From: Verticillium longisporum
Lineage: Eukaryota; Ascomycota; Sordariomycetes; Glomerellales; Plectosphaerellaceae
Assembly (NCBI GenBank): GCA_019188255.1
Contig: JAETXT010000002.1
Span: forward strand, 1,550,001-1,614,000
Length of the DNA: 64,000 bases
Direction: 5' to 3'
The notes beneath the pieces are model-generated. The model was not told the DNA's origin, did no database searches, and worked only from the letters and a program-made list of their open reading frames with translations. Position numbers and translations under genes: made by a program. Position 1 is the stretch's first letter; each line of letters starts with the position of its first letter. Positions 44,812 to 56,734 of the stretch are shown piece by piece.

Positions 44812-45227
44812 GTCTTGCGGCACACAAGGCTGTCTCACACGAGGCGGGCGCAAAGATATGAGAAGAAGGAAGGCGGCAATCAATGGTAGCATTGACCAGA
44901 CGGGCGGCGAGGTCGGCAAATGGCCATCGAACAGGCGTTCAAGGGGGGGTCAAAAAGGGCGCCGAGCACATGTCACGCGCAAGAGATACCCATAGGCATA
45001 TGTTGACTTTCGGGCGGCATTATTGAATTGAGGTGCCGAGAATCGTTTTGCTTTCATTTCAACGAAGTCTCTGACTATCATAATCGTCGTGACGACCAGA
45101 AGGAGCAAGCTGCGCTGCCGAAAATGCAGTTTCCTAACCCCAACTCCATGACCACCGTAATTTTTCCTCCGCTGTGACGTTCGTCTGGGCCCGTTGTCCG
45201 GGCCTCCACTCGCGAGCAGCTCATCGC
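44812..45227. other. Intergenic region between convergent SDC1 and RPS13
   Basis: About 416 bp containing both 3' UTRs. No coding sequence seen. Confidence 0.55.
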
Positions 45228-45989
45228 TTAAGCGACGATGGTGCTGGCAGTGGCGCTCTCGTACCTCCAGGTGGGGGCAGGACGCCGACGGTCTTGTAGT
45301 AGCGGGCAAGACGGTGGACACGCGACTCGATGAGAATGAGGCGGAACTTGGAGTCCTTGTCCTTGCGGTTGCGCTCGAGGTGCTTGCGGACGGCGACGGC
45401 CTTAGATGACATGTTAGTAATGCACTCAGGGTCGCAATGTGCGGACGGAGGAGGGTGGCTCACCTTCTTGATGAGCATGTAGAGATCCTCAGGAAGATCG
45501 GGGGCAAGGCCTGTAGTGATCACTCTGTCAGCCGAGACCGTACAGAGGCATAGTTTTTGTTTGCGTTTCGGGAGATCGACGCAAGGTCGCCTCCTCGCGA
45601 ACGGTTTGATGTTTGTGTTTTTTCTTCTTCCCACGTCCATTGCTGGACGTTCATCGCACCGACGCTTCACACTGCTATTGGGGTCGTACCGTTGGACTTC
45701 AGGATGCGGAGGATCTTGTTTCCTGTACCGTCTTTGTTAGCAAAATGTTTTGTCACCTTGCCGGACTTCTTCCTAAGCGCAACATACCGGTGACAATCTT
45801 GACCTGGGCAATGCCCTGGGAGTCACGGAGGACAACACCAATCTGCGAGGGGGTGGCACCCTTCTTGGCCAGCTTGCAGATCTGGTCGACGGCCTGGTCG
45901 GGGTTGGTCTTGAGCCACGAGGGCGCGGTGCGCGAGTAGGGGATAGCAGAGGAGCTGATGCCCTTGCCATTGCTGTGCATTCTACCCAT
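45228..45989 (-). CDS. rps13: 40S ribosomal protein S13 (uS15)
   Basis: Small-subunit ribosomal protein. Exons 45989-45788, 45722-45690, 45510-45464 and 45400-45228 give 151 aa, exactly the usual eukaryotic length. The sequence is near-universal: [20 protein letters not shown] at the start, [60 protein letters not shown], and an expected end [14 protein letters not shown]. The last exon is out of frame in the assembly: the run at 45273-45277 has five C on the coding strand where GVLPPTWRY needs six. Because this protein is essential and invariant here, the break is almost certainly a sequencing error. Exon 2 is only 33 nt. Multiple short introns are typical of fungal ribosomal protein genes. 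Confidence 0.97.
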
Positions 45990-47067
45990 TTTGGCGGCTG
46001 TCGGTGGTCGTTGCTGGAGACGGCGGTTGGGTCGTGTTTGCTGGTCGTTCAGTCGCTAGAGGGGAGGAAGAGAAAAGTTGCTGCGCGGCCTGCGGTTGCA
46101 ATGGTGGAGTGGAGGGTCGGCCATCCGATTGTGTGAGGAGTTTTCTCGGTTAATTAGGGCCACCCCGAGTTGGGCTGTCTGGTGGTGGATTTTCGGGGAT
46201 AGGAAGACAGGAGGGGTGGCTGGATGGGAAGGGCAGTTGGTGGTCTGTGCGCCAATCTGCAATCTTGACTTGGGTGGACCTTAAGCTTGACAGCTTTTCT
46301 TCGCCTCTACTTTTCAATCGCTCCTTCACTCTTCTTTACCACTTCACTTTGCTTCTATATTTCTGTCCATTCTTTTCTATGCACCCGCGCTTCCTTGCGC
46401 CAATCGACTGTTCCTCGTACATCGTAAGTCTGCCGCCGTTCTCCTGGTCTTTCCTACGCTCCAAATGATGATTATCACCTTTACATTTTTCTGGTACCTC
46501 TTATTTTAGAGCCTTACGGCTCGATGCATTAAACGGACTTCTGATGCTGCAAACCCTTTTACTGTCTCGTCGAACGCATTTCGAGCATCAAAGACTGACA
46601 GCAAAGTAGCCTTACTCTCTCAGCATCTGAGCCTATGGAGGCGTATGTAGTTCAATACCATAACCACTTGTCTCAACTGTATTTGCGTCCGTTGAAATTA
46701 TGACTATGTGACTCGGTCTGCTTGATCCTTGCGCCTGACATGTTTCTTTACCAAAATATGTTCCAAGATATCGGTGGCACGACTTTAGAATCTCTTAACT
46801 ACACATGGATGTTCAGTGTCATCCATGTCCTCATCACATCACACCCCTTCACAGCCGCTTGACATGGCATTTCTGTCGCAGTATGTCTTTACTCATGACA
46901 CTATGATACATGGGCTCTGGGTCTTGTGGCAAACGTTTGAACTCAATCTCAGAATGGCCCATCCGCTAACTTTCCCGTGGGTCGACTCTGGACCCTTTTT
47001 GTGACACACTTCGTGTTCCTTTCCATTGCCCGTTAAACCAGTTCACAGGGGCACTATCTGATGTACC
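45990..47067. other. Intergenic region upstream of RPS13
   Basis: About 1.08 kb with the RPS13 promoter and leader on its left and the 3' end of the U2AF gene on its right. No coding sequence recognised. Confidence 0.55.
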
Positions 47068-49055
47068 CTACCAAGCATTCACGTCAAAGTTCTCCTGTAC
47101 GAATGTTAGTCGCTATACGCAAGTCCGGGCATCTCAAAGATCATACCTCTGGGAAATATGTCGTGACGACAGTCCTGTCCGCAAATTTCCTGCCCGCCAA
47201 AGACTGGAGGGCCTTCTTCGTCGCCTCCTTGGTCTCGTACTTGACGAAAATCTTGCCAACTCCGGCTGATTGCCTGCTGCCGCCGACGGGGCAGGGTACC
47301 TTGACCTCCAGAACGGTGCCATACTTGGCGCACTCTTCCTGCACATCCTCCACGATTTCTGGGGGTGAAAAGGTTAGCGAGTACTTCACAGAACCAAATA
47401 CTGCAGAGCCACATACCCTCATAGTCCTCATTGTCCATCAGCTCGTCGGCCGTGACCATGTTGAGAAGCTGCAATACCCGGCTTTCTTCGGAGTCGGTCG
47501 CCGTGGTGCCGGCAAGCATGGACATGGCGGCCACACCCATCTCAACGCCTGCAACCTGCGTGACGCCGATGCTGGCCTTCTGGATCTTGAGCTTGCTGTT
47601 TCCGAGGTCCATTCCGGACAAGCCCTGGATAGCAACGTCATTGGCAGCGCTATCGACATACTCGCAGAACACAAAGCCCTAAGAAAATCGTTAGTCAAAA
47701 TGTGTCTTCGCAAGAGATCCCTCAACCTACCCGAGACTCATCTGTGTGTCTATCGCGGACAAGCACGAAAGCCTTGAGCTCTCCGAACGATGTCAGGAGT
47801 TCTGTAACCTGCTCTTCCGTCAGGTAAGGCGGGAAGCCAATGATGCTGAGCTTGTTCGGCGTGTCGACAACATTGCTGGACACGACACCAGGCTCGTAGG
47901 GCAGCTCCTCCGTGACGGCAGGGACGATGTAATCCTTGGGCCTGCGAATCTCCAATCCGCGCCCAGCAGCGCCGTCGGTACCAGAATCGGCCTCCATCGA
48001 GATGCCATCCAATGCCAAAGCCACGGTTGCCTCGGAGGCGTTGCGGAACTCGACCACGCAGAAAGACTTGTCGTTTGACAGCTGGCAGGAAACGCAAGGG
48101 TCGGTGCTCTCAATGACATTCAGGCCATTGAGCTGCAAGTTGAAGAAGCTGGCCACGCTCTCCTCGGTCGCAGAGGAGGGAAGCTTGCTGACGAGCAGCC
48201 GCTTGGCCTGGCGAGAGTTGCTAGGCTTCAAAGACGCGCTGTTAACGGTGCCGGGCTGGTTCATGAAAGCCTGGAGCTTGGTAGGGTCCATAGGTTGTTG
48301 ACGCGGGGCGCCGGGCAGAGGGAACATGCCGGACAGCTTCGCCTGTTCGGCCGTGACGTTCTCGTAGCCAGGGGGCTTGATGTCCCACTGGGTAAGGCGG
48401 CGCTTGCGGTCCAGCACCGAGACGATGTCGGTTAGATCAGGGGTCGGCTCGCGCTTTTTGGGGGGCTTGCGCGCCGGGGACGTTGCTCACGCCGGGCGAA
48501 ATCATCATTTCTGTCGCGGCCACCACGCCTGCGGTCGTCGAATTGGTCTCTGTCGCCTCCCCTCCGCGCGCCGCGATCATCGTCATCTCTCCTGGCATCG
48601 CGCCGGGACGAACCGCGATCACGGTCCCAATCCCGCTCGGCGCGCCTGTCTCTTCCAGAGTATCTGTCCTCGCGCTCGCGTTCCCTGTGGCTCCGGCTGG
48701 CGGCGTAACTATCGTCGTTTTCCTGGCGTCTCGAGCCTCGTTCGTAGGGCGAGCGGGATCGGCGACGGTCTCGGTGGCCGCGCTCCTGGCCGCGGTCGCC
48801 GCCGCGCTCCTGGCCGCGCTCCTGGCCGCGTTCTCCGCCGCGTTCTCGATCGCGCCGGTCGTCGCGATGTCCGCGCTGGTAAGTGCATTGTTAGGGAAAA
48901 GGCGGAGTTTCAATGGTCAAGGGATTAGCATACCTGGTAGTCGCGACCTCCACCTCCACCTCCGCCTCGTCGCTCGTCTGTGTAGATAATGTTAAGGGCA
49001 AGTTTGCCAAAGGGGCCACAGACAACAAACCTCGAGAGTAGCCGTCGCCGTTCAT
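47068..49055 (-). CDS. U2AF2: Splicing factor U2AF large subunit
   Basis: Binds the polypyrimidine tract and helps recruit U2 snRNP to the branch site. Six exons: 49055-49031, 48977-48934, 48875-47731, 47678-47417, 47358-47147 and 47094-47068, about 571 aa. The N-terminal 150 residues are an Arg/Asp/Glu/Ser-rich RS-like domain with repeated RGQERG. Then come a U2AF1-binding ligand segment (KRRLTQWDIKPPGYENVT), RRM1 (KRLLVSKLPSSATEESVASF), RRM2 (NKLSIIGFPPYLTEEQVTEL to RGFVFCEYVD) and a C-terminal UHM (VLQLLNMVTADELMDNEDYE to RTVVTTYFPEENFDVNAW). Exon 1 is 25 nt and the last exon 27 nt. A frameshift at 48460-48465 has six C on the coding strand where RASPPKKREPTPDLTD needs seven. Confidence 0.95.
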
Positions 49056-51117
49056 ACTGACGGTCGTCGGTCAAAGAGCCTCGACAGCGATGACAAGGAA
49101 AGAGCGCTGATTAATGGCTGCGCGTAGGTAATGCACGCGGCGAATCAGCGATTTGCTTTCTGGAGCAAGATGGATGGAAGTTGACTGAGGCTCTCGGCTG
49201 GGCTTGTCTGAATTGCAAGGCAGCGAGGCTGGAGCACAGACAGCCGTCTGCTCATTGGCCAGTTACTCTCAATTTGCAACAACGAGCTTTGAGCGTTCCT
49301 GGCTTATCTTATCTAGGCCTCGCTGGATGACTAAGCGAGGTCAATCTTCGGCTTCCAATTCCCCTCCGCCCCTTCTTCCCTTTGGAGACACCAGAATGGT
49401 TTTCCACTGGAGCCACAAGAGCTGAGGTCATGACAAGAGCATGACATGATGCCAGCCACGAAGGGATCCTCAGAGTTTAACGTCATCGAAGATGCGCCGG
49501 TCGGTCTTGGTCTGGATCTTCCTACAGGTGTCAGAACCAGCTGAACGCGCCTCCTTTCATGTGACGATGGTGTTGAGCCGTCGAGTTTCGATTAGCGATT
49601 CCAAGCTAAAGTGATCCGTCGCCAAAGAAGCGCCTCAGAATACGGCATCGAGGCGATTCGAGAAACACTATCTGGCGAAACGATAACCTAGTGACCATTG
49701 GGCTCCCATACCGAAGAACGCCTCGCGGTTGAGAGGACCACCTCCTCCCGCTCTGGACCTGCCAGGGCCGATGATGCTAGCTCGGACCCTCGCCCTCGTC
49801 AGCTTACGGCACATGCGGTCAAGGAAGCAACTTGGTCCTCTGAGAGGTCAGGCCAGCGGCGACACCGGTCTCCAAGCCACATCGAGTGCAGGCTGGGGGC
49901 CTCTGCCGGTCTTCTCAACATAGCCCTTCACACCATCTCGACGCAAGGGATGGTCGGCCTGGCCGCCACCTGTCACCACACTTCTTGTTGTCACCAACGG
50001 GAAGCTCCACTTCAGCCGTCGGTCGAATGACTTTGACCAGCCTGTTCCAGGTTGGCGCACCACGACAGCCAACCTCACCTCTTGGGACTCCAGCGGGAGC
50101 TTATTGTTCATTTCAGCCCCCATGCGTAGATCGGCCGCCCGGCCGCGGACCACTCACTCTCTTCGTCCATGGCCCGATCTGCTGGGTGTTGGCACATACA
50201 GGAAGCTGGCAGGCATTGCGCGAGGAGGGTGGCATTCGAAGGCTCTCTTCATGCAGACCCCGCTGCCGAGCCCGCGCGTGGGTGGACGGATTTCGAAAGA
50301 GCAATCGCAGTGGTGTGCACCCGCCACCTCGAGTTCATTGTCTGTTGTTCGCCCATGACGATGTTCAGCGCATTGCCGACGCCAAGTCGCGAGGCAACTT
50401 GCTGATCAAAACAAAGGCTGATAACTTGTCTCTTCGACCGTCACTGTCTTACAACGGCAATGCCTGGCCAAGGTATACATACTCGTATCCTGCACCACAG
50501 TCGAGCAACGACGGTACAATTATGAGCGCTGCGGTGAGGCTGCATATGCCCACCACCCTCCTGCATGTCAGCTTGATCCTAGCCCGCCAAGCCCTCAGCA
50601 AATGCTTTGGTCCAAGATCTTCATTGTATGTCCTTCGCGGAAGACCCGTCCGATCAGCATCGTACCCGTTGTGTGGGCGAACCTCTAGATCTAGGCTCAA
50701 TGATACATCGCTGGTGGGGGGGACAAAGGCGTCGAGTATGGACCCTCTTTTGGGGCGAGGACAAGGCTTCACTAGGATGCTGTGGCTTCGCAGACTTTAC
50801 AGAGTTTCTTTCTTCCGGGGGCCGTCGCCCAGGATGTGATTCCATCCATCCTGCGCCAGGCTGGGCCTTGAGCTTACCCAGCCGTGAGGTACAGCCATCG
50901 CTGCTGGCACCGCCTCCGCCCCCATCCAGTTCCTGGCATCCCCCTCGGCTCCTCTTGGGTCCCTTCATGGCTCCCCCTCCCAGTGGCCATGTAGGATTGG
51001 AGGGTGCTTGTTCTTATGATTTGCTACCACCCCCCGTTGGCCGCCTCCGTCTTCTCCATCCTTTCCTCTTCTACACCTCTCAGTTGATACTGCACGCGTC
51101 GTTTCACATTGAGCACT
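49056..51117. other. Intergenic region, no gene seen
   Basis: About 2 kb between divergent U2AF2 and the cupredoxin-like gene. A 317-codon plus-strand ORF (49886-50839) has no recognisable feature and a composition unlike neighbouring genes. The right end (50900-51110) is CT-rich and probably the leader of the next gene. Confidence 0.5.
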
Positions 51118-52624
51118 ATGAGAGCAGTCAATATGTTGGTGTCACCACTGATGGCCTGGGCCGTCCTTACACTCGGTGTTCACGCACAGTCGGACTCGGA
51201 AGCGGAAGAGACAACCAGCGCTTCTACCACAGAATCCTCGCCTGCTACGACGAGGGCACCCAGCCGGAGCGTGGCGTCCTCTACCTCTAGCAGAGACCCT
51301 CAGACCATCACCATTGCCGTCGGCGCTGTAAGTCCACGGACACAGATCATGCTCAGGGACTGCCACTAACTTGTGTCTCTAGTCTGGCCATAGGTTCACA
51401 GAAGACGAGGTGACAGCAGAGATTGGTGACACGATCGGTGAGTTAAATTTGTATTACTCGTCGTCGCGTCTTCCCAGGCTGATGCCCAGCCCCAGAATGG
51501 ATCTTCTATCCAGCAAACCACTCAGTCATCCGAGCAGAGTATGGCTACCCTTGCACGCCGTATGAGTACATCGATATTGGCAGACAAGGTTTCTACAGTG
51601 GCCCTAAGCCTGTCGCTGCCATCACCAACGATGTAAGTCCATGTATCATCACGAAGTATTGCAGCATTATTCTAACTTAGTTATACAGCCCCCACGATAC
51701 CAGGTCAAAATCAATGACACGGAACCCATATTCTACTACTGTGGTGCACCTGGATCTTGTTACCAAAAGCACATGGTTGGAGTGATCAATCCTGTGAGTT
51801 GCTTCATCAAGGTGAAACTTGACCCTTCGTTGCTGACAAGACACAAGAACTCAACGTTCACGCTGGAAGGACAGCAAGACGCACTTGAGGGGTTGACGTA
51901 CCAGATCCTTCCTGGCGAGCCGTTCCCTGGTGAAGATGATTCCCGCCCGCCGGGCACATCGGGCACACCATCACCCAACGGCAATGATTCTGGCGGAGCA
52001 TCCGGCTCCAACGACGATTCCGGCTCGGGTGGAGGAGGCTCGGATCTCAGCGCTGGCGCCATTGCAGGCATAGTCATCGGCGGTGTCGCCGTGCTCATCA
52101 TTGGCGCGGCACTCATTTGGTTCTGCGGCAGGCGCGGCGGCCTCGACAAGGCGCAACGACGAGACACTTATCAAGCGCCCCCGCCGCCTGTCAGCGAGGC
52201 CAACTTCATGACAACACCAAAGAGCCCAGGGTCCGACAGCCGTTGGAGCGCAGCGCAATGGAGCACGCAACCGCCGTCGTCTGAACCCTATCGAGACCAG
52301 CACAGCCCGCCGGCCATGATGTCAAACAGCCCCGCCACCGTGGGCTCACAGCCGGCGCATGGCTATGGCTATGGTGGGCACGGCATGGAGAACCCGCACG
52401 CCTCGTATATGTAAGCAGCTCAACGAGCGTTGAAAGTGTTGATGGACAGATGAACTGACTCGCTCGCTAGGTCTGACCCGCGTATGAGCCAACAGGGCTC
52501 ACCGCCGCCCGGCATGACATACTCGCCCAGCTTCAACCAGCCTCCGAGCCAGGCCCCCGTGGAGCTGCCGACACCAGGAAACCCGACGAGCGCGCCACCC
52601 TCGTACCCTAACAAGCCCACCTGA
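51118..52624 (+). CDS. Cupredoxin-like, serine-rich single-pass membrane protein
   Basis: Six exons: 51118-51327, 51383-51437, 51496-51632, 51689-51793, 51848-52410 and 52471-52624, 407 aa. A signal peptide (to about GVHAQS) is followed by a Ser/Thr-rich stretch. The cupredoxin domain (about 60-175) has TITIAVGASGHRFTEDEVTA, IEWIFYPANHSVIRA and IFYYCGAPGSCYQKHMVGVI. The His in ANHSV and the Cys/His/Met of the last block are the probable copper ligands. A Ser/Gly-rich stalk, one transmembrane helix near 237-262 (GAIAGIVIGGVAVLIIGAAL) with GRRGG on its inner side, and a Pro/Ser/Gln-rich cytoplasmic tail follow. This is the fungal extracellular serine-rich protein family; its role is unknown. 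All five introns are 53-61 nt and keep frame. The frame is intact. Confidence 0.9.
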
Positions 52625-54149
52625 GGATTTGCATCGGTTGGGCTTGCTAGGCAGGACTCGGGCCGGCAACTGGGGGGGCGCTTGGTGTTTGTAAAGCATG
52701 CTTTGAGTTTCTTTTCGATAACCCCCACACCCTATATTTTTGGCATTGACTATGATGGTAAGGGGTTTGTTTCGATTCTTCATCAGATTGGGGGAATAGG
52801 GGCCTGAAGGCAGCAACATGGGTGACGGGGCGTGCTACACCTCTGGAAATATAGAGGATGTCCATCACACAATTAGATTCACTGTACATTTTGAACCAAG
52901 AAGATTGTTCCAACCAAGTAGATTGTGTTTCCAGACGCTGTTGACACACGACTGGTGATCGTTTTGGAGGATCGAACGTCTGCCATGCCTGCACAGCTTG
53001 AGAATTGTTCCGAGTGTCAAGATGTCAAGATTTGCTACTGATGATCAAAGAAGTCGGGACGTGGTCCCAACGCAAGAGCTAGCAACCATTCAGGCCCTGA
53101 AATGGACAGACGACGCTCTTAGTGCAGTGAAAAGCTTCTTTGATCGAAGGCGGGTTGCACACTCGGAAGGAATGTGGACCACATGACGATGGTAGGGACG
53201 CAATCGCGCACCTGTCGAACGTCTCATCAGCTCGTGGTCGCATCATCCATAGCAGCAACTGCCGCTCGCAGGTAAGGCCGGAAGAGGGGAAGTTCGTGGC
53301 CAGAAAAGGCAGGAGGCTGCTCACGACGGGATACGTGATCAGTGCCGCGGGTGAGTGGAGGTCTTCAGTGAGAGGGAGAGACACGGCGAGAGTGAGTCTG
53401 GTAGGTGAGGTACGGAGGGGATAGCGCCAAGACGCCTGGCGGTGGAGCGCTGGAGCACAGGAGAGCGGCAGCTGGCGGCCCCGCCCAGCCACACCCCTCG
53501 TGCTCGAGCTGCACCACATCTGGGTGCTGTAGCTTCCCTAGCAGGTACCTACCTGCTAAGGCACTTGCGCTGCGGCACGTTAGGTACCTGCACGAGCACC
53601 TGCTTTTGCTCGTGGCTCTAAAAAAGGACACCTAAACGATTCCACGCCATGGGATTGGATTGTCTGAGGTCATCCACCCTGCGAGGTTCCTCTACACCTT
53701 GGAAGCAGTGAACTCTACTTCGGCCTTCTGCGCCCCCCGCCCCCCCCCTCCCCAATTGCCCCATTGCTCCATTGCTTGTCCCCTAGGTTGTCTCCGACAG
53801 GAAGCTCAACACAGTGAATCGCCTCCACTCCTCTTCTTAAGGAGCATCACCTGCTTCAGGACAACATATCCTTTTTCCACCCACATTTTCCCCCTTTCGC
53901 CCATCTGTCGAACAGAACCACGGCCAATTCTTCCCCAGCTCTTCAGCTTCGGCCTCGCGACCTGGTCCCATTTCTGGTCACCGTCCTCTCCTCAATTCGA
54001 AAGCTCGACATTCGTGTGCAACCAACAACCTTGTTGTCCCTTGCTGGCTAGGGCTATACCGTCCTCGAGCTCTTCTTCTTCTTCCGCGCAGCGACACGCC
54101 ATCTCCTTCCACAAACAATCACACATTCTCACCCTCCCCGCTGCTCATC
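52625..54149. other. Intergenic region with a perfect inverted repeat
   Basis: About 1.5 kb between two plus-strand genes. It contains the inverted repeat described at 53539-53558 and a CT-rich leader (about 53730-54140) before the Erv29 start. No coding sequence seen. Confidence 0.55.
53539..53558. repeat. Perfect inverted repeat, 9-bp arms
   Basis: TAGCAGGTA, two-base spacer, TACCTGCTA. It includes an AGGTACCT palindrome (53543-53550); a second copy of that octamer follows at 53582-53589. Confidence 0.85.
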
Positions 54150-55259
<1,110 letters not shown>

Positions 55260-56734
55260 CTACGAATTCTCACGTCTCCGACGGGTCCCAGGTCCCGGGC
55301 CATGTGGCGCGCGTCGCGAAAATAGAGGAGGGGGAACGTGCAAGTGGGCTTCGGCTTGCCCATGCGGTGGGAGAAGCGAGCGCCTCGGCACGAAGAAGAG
55401 GGGATCTCAGCGGAGGGAGGCCATATATGTAAAAAGCTGCGCGGCCGCCACGGCGCCACGGACGGCAGGGAAATCACGAGGGCCATGCATGAGTTGGTCA
55501 TATATGAATGATGTTGTCGGGAAAGGAGTCTTCAGTCAGCACGGCGGGCTTCGGGTTTTAGATTCAGGCGAAAATGAATCACACAGTCATCTTTCAGTCG
55601 CACGGCGAGGTGATGATGCACGCGGTCGATGTATGGGTACTAGGACGATGTTTGGGGTCTGTCGCTGTTAAAGCACGTTGGAAGGTGAGAACCGGCAGGA
55701 GGTGAAGTGCTTGCATAATAGGCGGCGCAAGAAGGGCTGCGCCAGCATCTGGGTGTCAAGCCAAGGTAGCGTATGTGTATGAGGTAGCGTGTTCTCTTCA
55801 GAACCATGTCTCTTCAGAACCATGCTTTTTTCCTTCGGCCCTGCCTCGACCGAGTCTGTTCCAGAGCCATCTCGCATAAGGCAGCACCAATGTTCGGCCC
55901 GAGACTTTGACAACGGTCGAGTCCACTTTGTTTCCGCACCGGACATTGCTATGGGCCGTGCGGTCACTCGATAACCTCCCTTGAAGAAAAAGCAAGCAAG
56001 CTCGTTTCTTTCCTCTCCATGCGCTCGAGGCTGGGATTTCAAGACGAGGAACAGATTGCTTGACTTGGCCAGCGGGCTGCAAAAATAAAATAAAAAATGG
56101 CAGTCGTAATGCTCAGGTACCTAGATGGTCGGTGATTTTCTACCTTGACAGAAGTACCTTCCGTACGGCATGCTGATTGATATGCTGCTTGTATGGATTT
56201 CATGTGTGCCATTTGTTTTTGCAACCCACCTGCTTGGGTAGAGACCAGTACATGAACTGGGGTCGACGTAGCAAGCTCAAGAGGCCACATCGTTGACGAT
56301 CGTAGAGAGACGAGCTCTCTTTTGCGTGAGCATGTCACGCGAGAGCTGTCACGCGAGAGCAGGCCATGCTGGGACGATGTTGTCAAAGAGCAGACTGAAC
56401 AGGACTTGCCGAGGAAAGCGTCTGTGACCCCACTTTGGCGATATGATTATGTCATCACATCGCCGATGCCCTCAAACGTCCCACGATCATGTACCGCATT
56501 GTTCAGGGCATAAGATGTTGGAGGGATTATTTTGGGTTTTCTGTAACTTTCTAATATTTGTGGTTTCCGAGTATCAGTAGACCACTCTCCATAGCTCACT
56601 TATTGTAGGTAGGAAATCCAAGACGTCAAGCTCCCACGCTCACTCCCACTGCAGTCCCACCACTTGGCTTGTTCCTAGGTAGGCAGGGGAATATCCCGCC
56701 AAGGCCACATAGAACCAAAGCCGAGCATCAGCCC
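55260..56734. other. Intergenic region, no gene seen
   Basis: About 1.5 kb. Contains an AGGTACCT octamer at 56115-56122 and related AGGTAGG sequence near the next gene (56608-56684). No coding sequence seen. Confidence 0.5.

Noticed and set aside
4768..48465. Programmed ribosomal frameshifting
   Set aside because: The sites share no slippery heptamer plus structure, occur in unrelated genes that are not frameshifted in other fungi, and always sit where one base is missing.
49886..50839. 317-codon plus-strand ORF as a gene
   Set aside because: No domain, no signal or membrane segment, codon use unlike neighbours and no plausible homology recalled; not annotated, though I cannot exclude a lineage-specific gene.
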